This document shows, piece after piece, positions 62,284 to 64,000 of a DNA stretch of 64,000 nt. Origin of the DNA: Agelas oroides (Eukaryota > Porifera > Demospongiae > Agelasida > Agelasidae); assembly GCA_949130485.1 (NCBI GenBank), contig OX422187.1:868001-932000 (forward strand), given 5' to 3'. How positions within the stretch are numbered: the stretch's first letter is position 1; the number at the start of each line of letters is the position of its first letter. The notes beneath the pieces were generated by a model. That model did no database searches. It was not told where the DNA came from and worked only from the letters and a program-made list of their open reading frames with translations. Both the position numbers and the translations under genes were made by a program.

Positions 62284-62786
62284 CTGAGGGAGTCAAAACA
62301 GCTAACTTAGATCACTGTACAAGTGGCCCTTGGGCTATGCATAGTATGCTTACCATGCTAAATACTAATCTGAGACTCGCTAGCCAGCCCACTTTACACG
62401 GTGCGAGTGGGCTGGCCCATGAGACTACATGCAGCTAAATACAATTCACATGTTATGAAGATGAAACATCGGTTGCACTGCAGTTGATTCATCTGTATTT
62501 GCACAGTAAAGTGTTGTACAGTTTATGCAGTCAATGAGGGAGTCCATAATCAGTCCAGTCCGGAGTCCAGGTTTTGTAGTTACCCCTCAGGGCTTGCTAG
62601 CTAGGCTTGCGCATATTAGGCGAGCATAAAATTGAGCATAATCAGCGCTGAGTATAATTCACGCAACAGCAGCTTATCAGTATTCACGAGTTGTTAACAT
62701 TATTCATCATGCAGCCACTAACACAGCATTGCTATGGTTGCTATGGCTTCAACCACTAAAGACTGCACACAGATTGTTACAAGGCA
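62284..62786. other. No gene recognised
   Basis: Contains an imperfect hairpin near 62380-62420 (GCCAGCCCACTTTACACGGT / GAGTGGGCTGGC). Otherwise nothing. Confidence 0.45.
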
Positions 62787-62795
62787 TATTAGAAC

Positions 62796-63254
62796 TAGCC
62801 TCGTCCTCAGGCCCCACCCAAACGCGGGAAAGGGGCCTGGTGTTACTTGCAAAAATTCCCGTATGTGCTGTGTCAGCAGTCTTCGTTTGGAGTAGAGGAA
62901 TCACGTTCGTCCATTACCAATTACTAAATTCTTGACACGTGAAAGTAGTAGACACGTTCCAAGACCATTTGAAAATGGGAACGAGGCAAGCAGACTTTTC
63001 ATAAACCTCGGATTTCAGAAACTTAGAGCGTAGTTATGCTTGCTAGGCTACTACTCTTGCCTCACAGGATTTGTCTGTAGATCGCAAGATCTATTCATCT
63101 ACTCTGTAATGCCATTGTACAGTAGCTGGCTACCACGTGATCACGTAAGGCATGTAATTCTTACATAATATGCTGACTCAGCACATACGAGAAAGTTTGC
63201 AAGTGACACCAGGCCCCTTTCCGGATTTTTGGGTGGGGCCTGGGGACGAGGCTA
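62796..63254. mobile_element. 459-bp TAGCCTCG-family MITE, 9-bp target duplication
   Basis: Ends TAGCCTCGTCCTCAGGCCCC..GGGAAAGGGGCCTGGTGT and the inverted copy ending GGGGACGAGGCTA. TATTAGAAC on both sides (62787-62795, 63255-63263). The interior has no ORF. A 9-bp duplication suggests a Mutator-type source. Confidence 0.8.
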
Positions 63255-63360
63255 TATTAGAACATTGTGGGGCGAGCGTGAGCATTGCCGGTAATGAACT
63301 GTTAGATAGCTAAGGTTTACCAGCGTTCAAAGTGTCAGGTCACAGCACACAGGCTGCGGC

Positions 63361-63682
63361 TAGTCTCATGCCCAACCCACGCATGCCTTCCGGCGAGAAA
63401 CGGTCTGGTGAACGAAGTCAAATTTCTTGGGCTTATTACCCAAAACGGGCAATGACCAATGAGATTGCGAGATCGGTAATTATTACGTGCACTTCCCTTA
63501 CAACAGTAAAATTTGTTCATCTCAATTCGAGTATCCGTACCTTTTTTGAGCGGGTTGGCCGCAAAATGTTTTGATCGTTGCTAGGTTACATAGTCGCAAA
63601 AGCGTGCACTAGCCCAAGAAATTCGACTTGGTTCACCAGACCGTTTCTCCTCGTGAGAGGGTGGGGTCTGGGAACGAGACTA
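63361..63682. mobile_element. 322-bp TAGTCTCG-family MITE, 9-bp target duplication
   Basis: Ends TAGTCTCATGCCCA..GAGAAACGGTCTGGTGAACG and the inverted CGTTTCTC..GGGAACGAGACTA. Flanks GGCTGCGGC and GGCTGCTGC (one mismatch). The body matches 54876-55075. Confidence 0.8.
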
Positions 63683-63789
63683 GGCTGCTGCATGTAGCTA
63701 AAACAAGGTTTGTCAGTCTACTGTCTGCAAAAGGGACTGCATGTCCTAATTGCAGAAAATAGCTTGTCAGCTACTCTGGCTAACTATAG

Positions 63790-64000
63790 GCTAAGTCTGA
63801 ACATAGGCTGGCTTGTCATGCACAGTCTTCACTTGAGCCATTTTAGAGAAACAGCCGATGGGAGTCGCCACATAACAGCCATAAAGCAGAATCTGTGCCA
63901 CCTTCTGGGTTCAGCATGTCTATACACAACTTGCAGCCCTTGTATATGTATACTCATGCTCCAGCAGCCTATTCCGACGTCGCTACCAATACAACTGCCA
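63790..64000 (-). repeat. Second copy of the 59745 repeat
   Basis: Reverse complement of 59745-59970 with scattered substitutions; runs to the window edge, so its far end is unknown. Confidence 0.75.

Overview
This is nuclear DNA from an invertebrate animal. Evidence: short introns with GT..AG borders, single exons of recognisable animal genes (ribosomal protein eS4, mitochondrial glutamyl-tRNA synthetase, a BRWD/PHIP-like bromodomain protein, an EFHC-like DM10 protein, an ANTP/NK-class homeobox gene), many microsatellites, and very dense transposable elements. The mixture (Ginger1, CACTA, CR1/L2 LINEs, DIRS-like, Gypsy, piggyBac-type and TA-target MITEs, CxC- and ParB-domain genes) would fit an early-branching metazoan such as a sponge or cnidarian. 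That placement is inference.

0-11 kb is a nest of repeats. A 5'-truncated CR1/L2-type LINE on the minus strand carries a 357-bp TA-flanked MITE at its broken end. Next is a non-autonomous Ginger-like element (3065-10941, GGCC target duplication) that itself hosts a second LINE with intact ORF1 and ORF2 and a 60-bp minisatellite downstream of ORF2. 11.8-15 kb holds host genes: a two-exon homeobox gene with an odd recognition helix, a frameshifted sulfotransferase-like relic and one orphan exon of a mitochondrial GluRS.

15-28 kb: a Gypsy 3' end with LTR, a decayed multi-exon CACTA transposase, an apparently intact Ginger1 element (integrase, SUMO-protease and PHD domains, 853 aa in five phase-0 exons), a relic of a second one, and a multi-exon cysteine-cluster gene. 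28-36 kb: the last exon of RPS4, a bromodomain gene whose intron hosts several TIR elements including one that encodes a HIRAN-domain protein, and a three-exon gene with a ParB-like domain.

37-47 kb: a TTAA-flanked MITE; a 1625-codon intronless transposon-like ORF (zinc clusters, a GGDQ..PGDWH region, a PIN-like domain) whose 3' end has suffered a ~0.7-kb inversion in place; and a 1.2-kb TIR element full of minisatellite. 47-64 kb: two unrecognised minus-strand multi-exon genes with internally consistent splice phases, an EFHC-like DM10 gene that looks rearranged, a decayed DIRS-like retroelement, and a family of TAGCCTCG..CGAGGCTA palindromic MITEs with 9-bp target duplications.

No tRNA, rRNA, CRISPR or bacterial operon structure was seen. 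All gene models come from reading splice signals by eye. Domain names rest on motif recognition, not on database searches.
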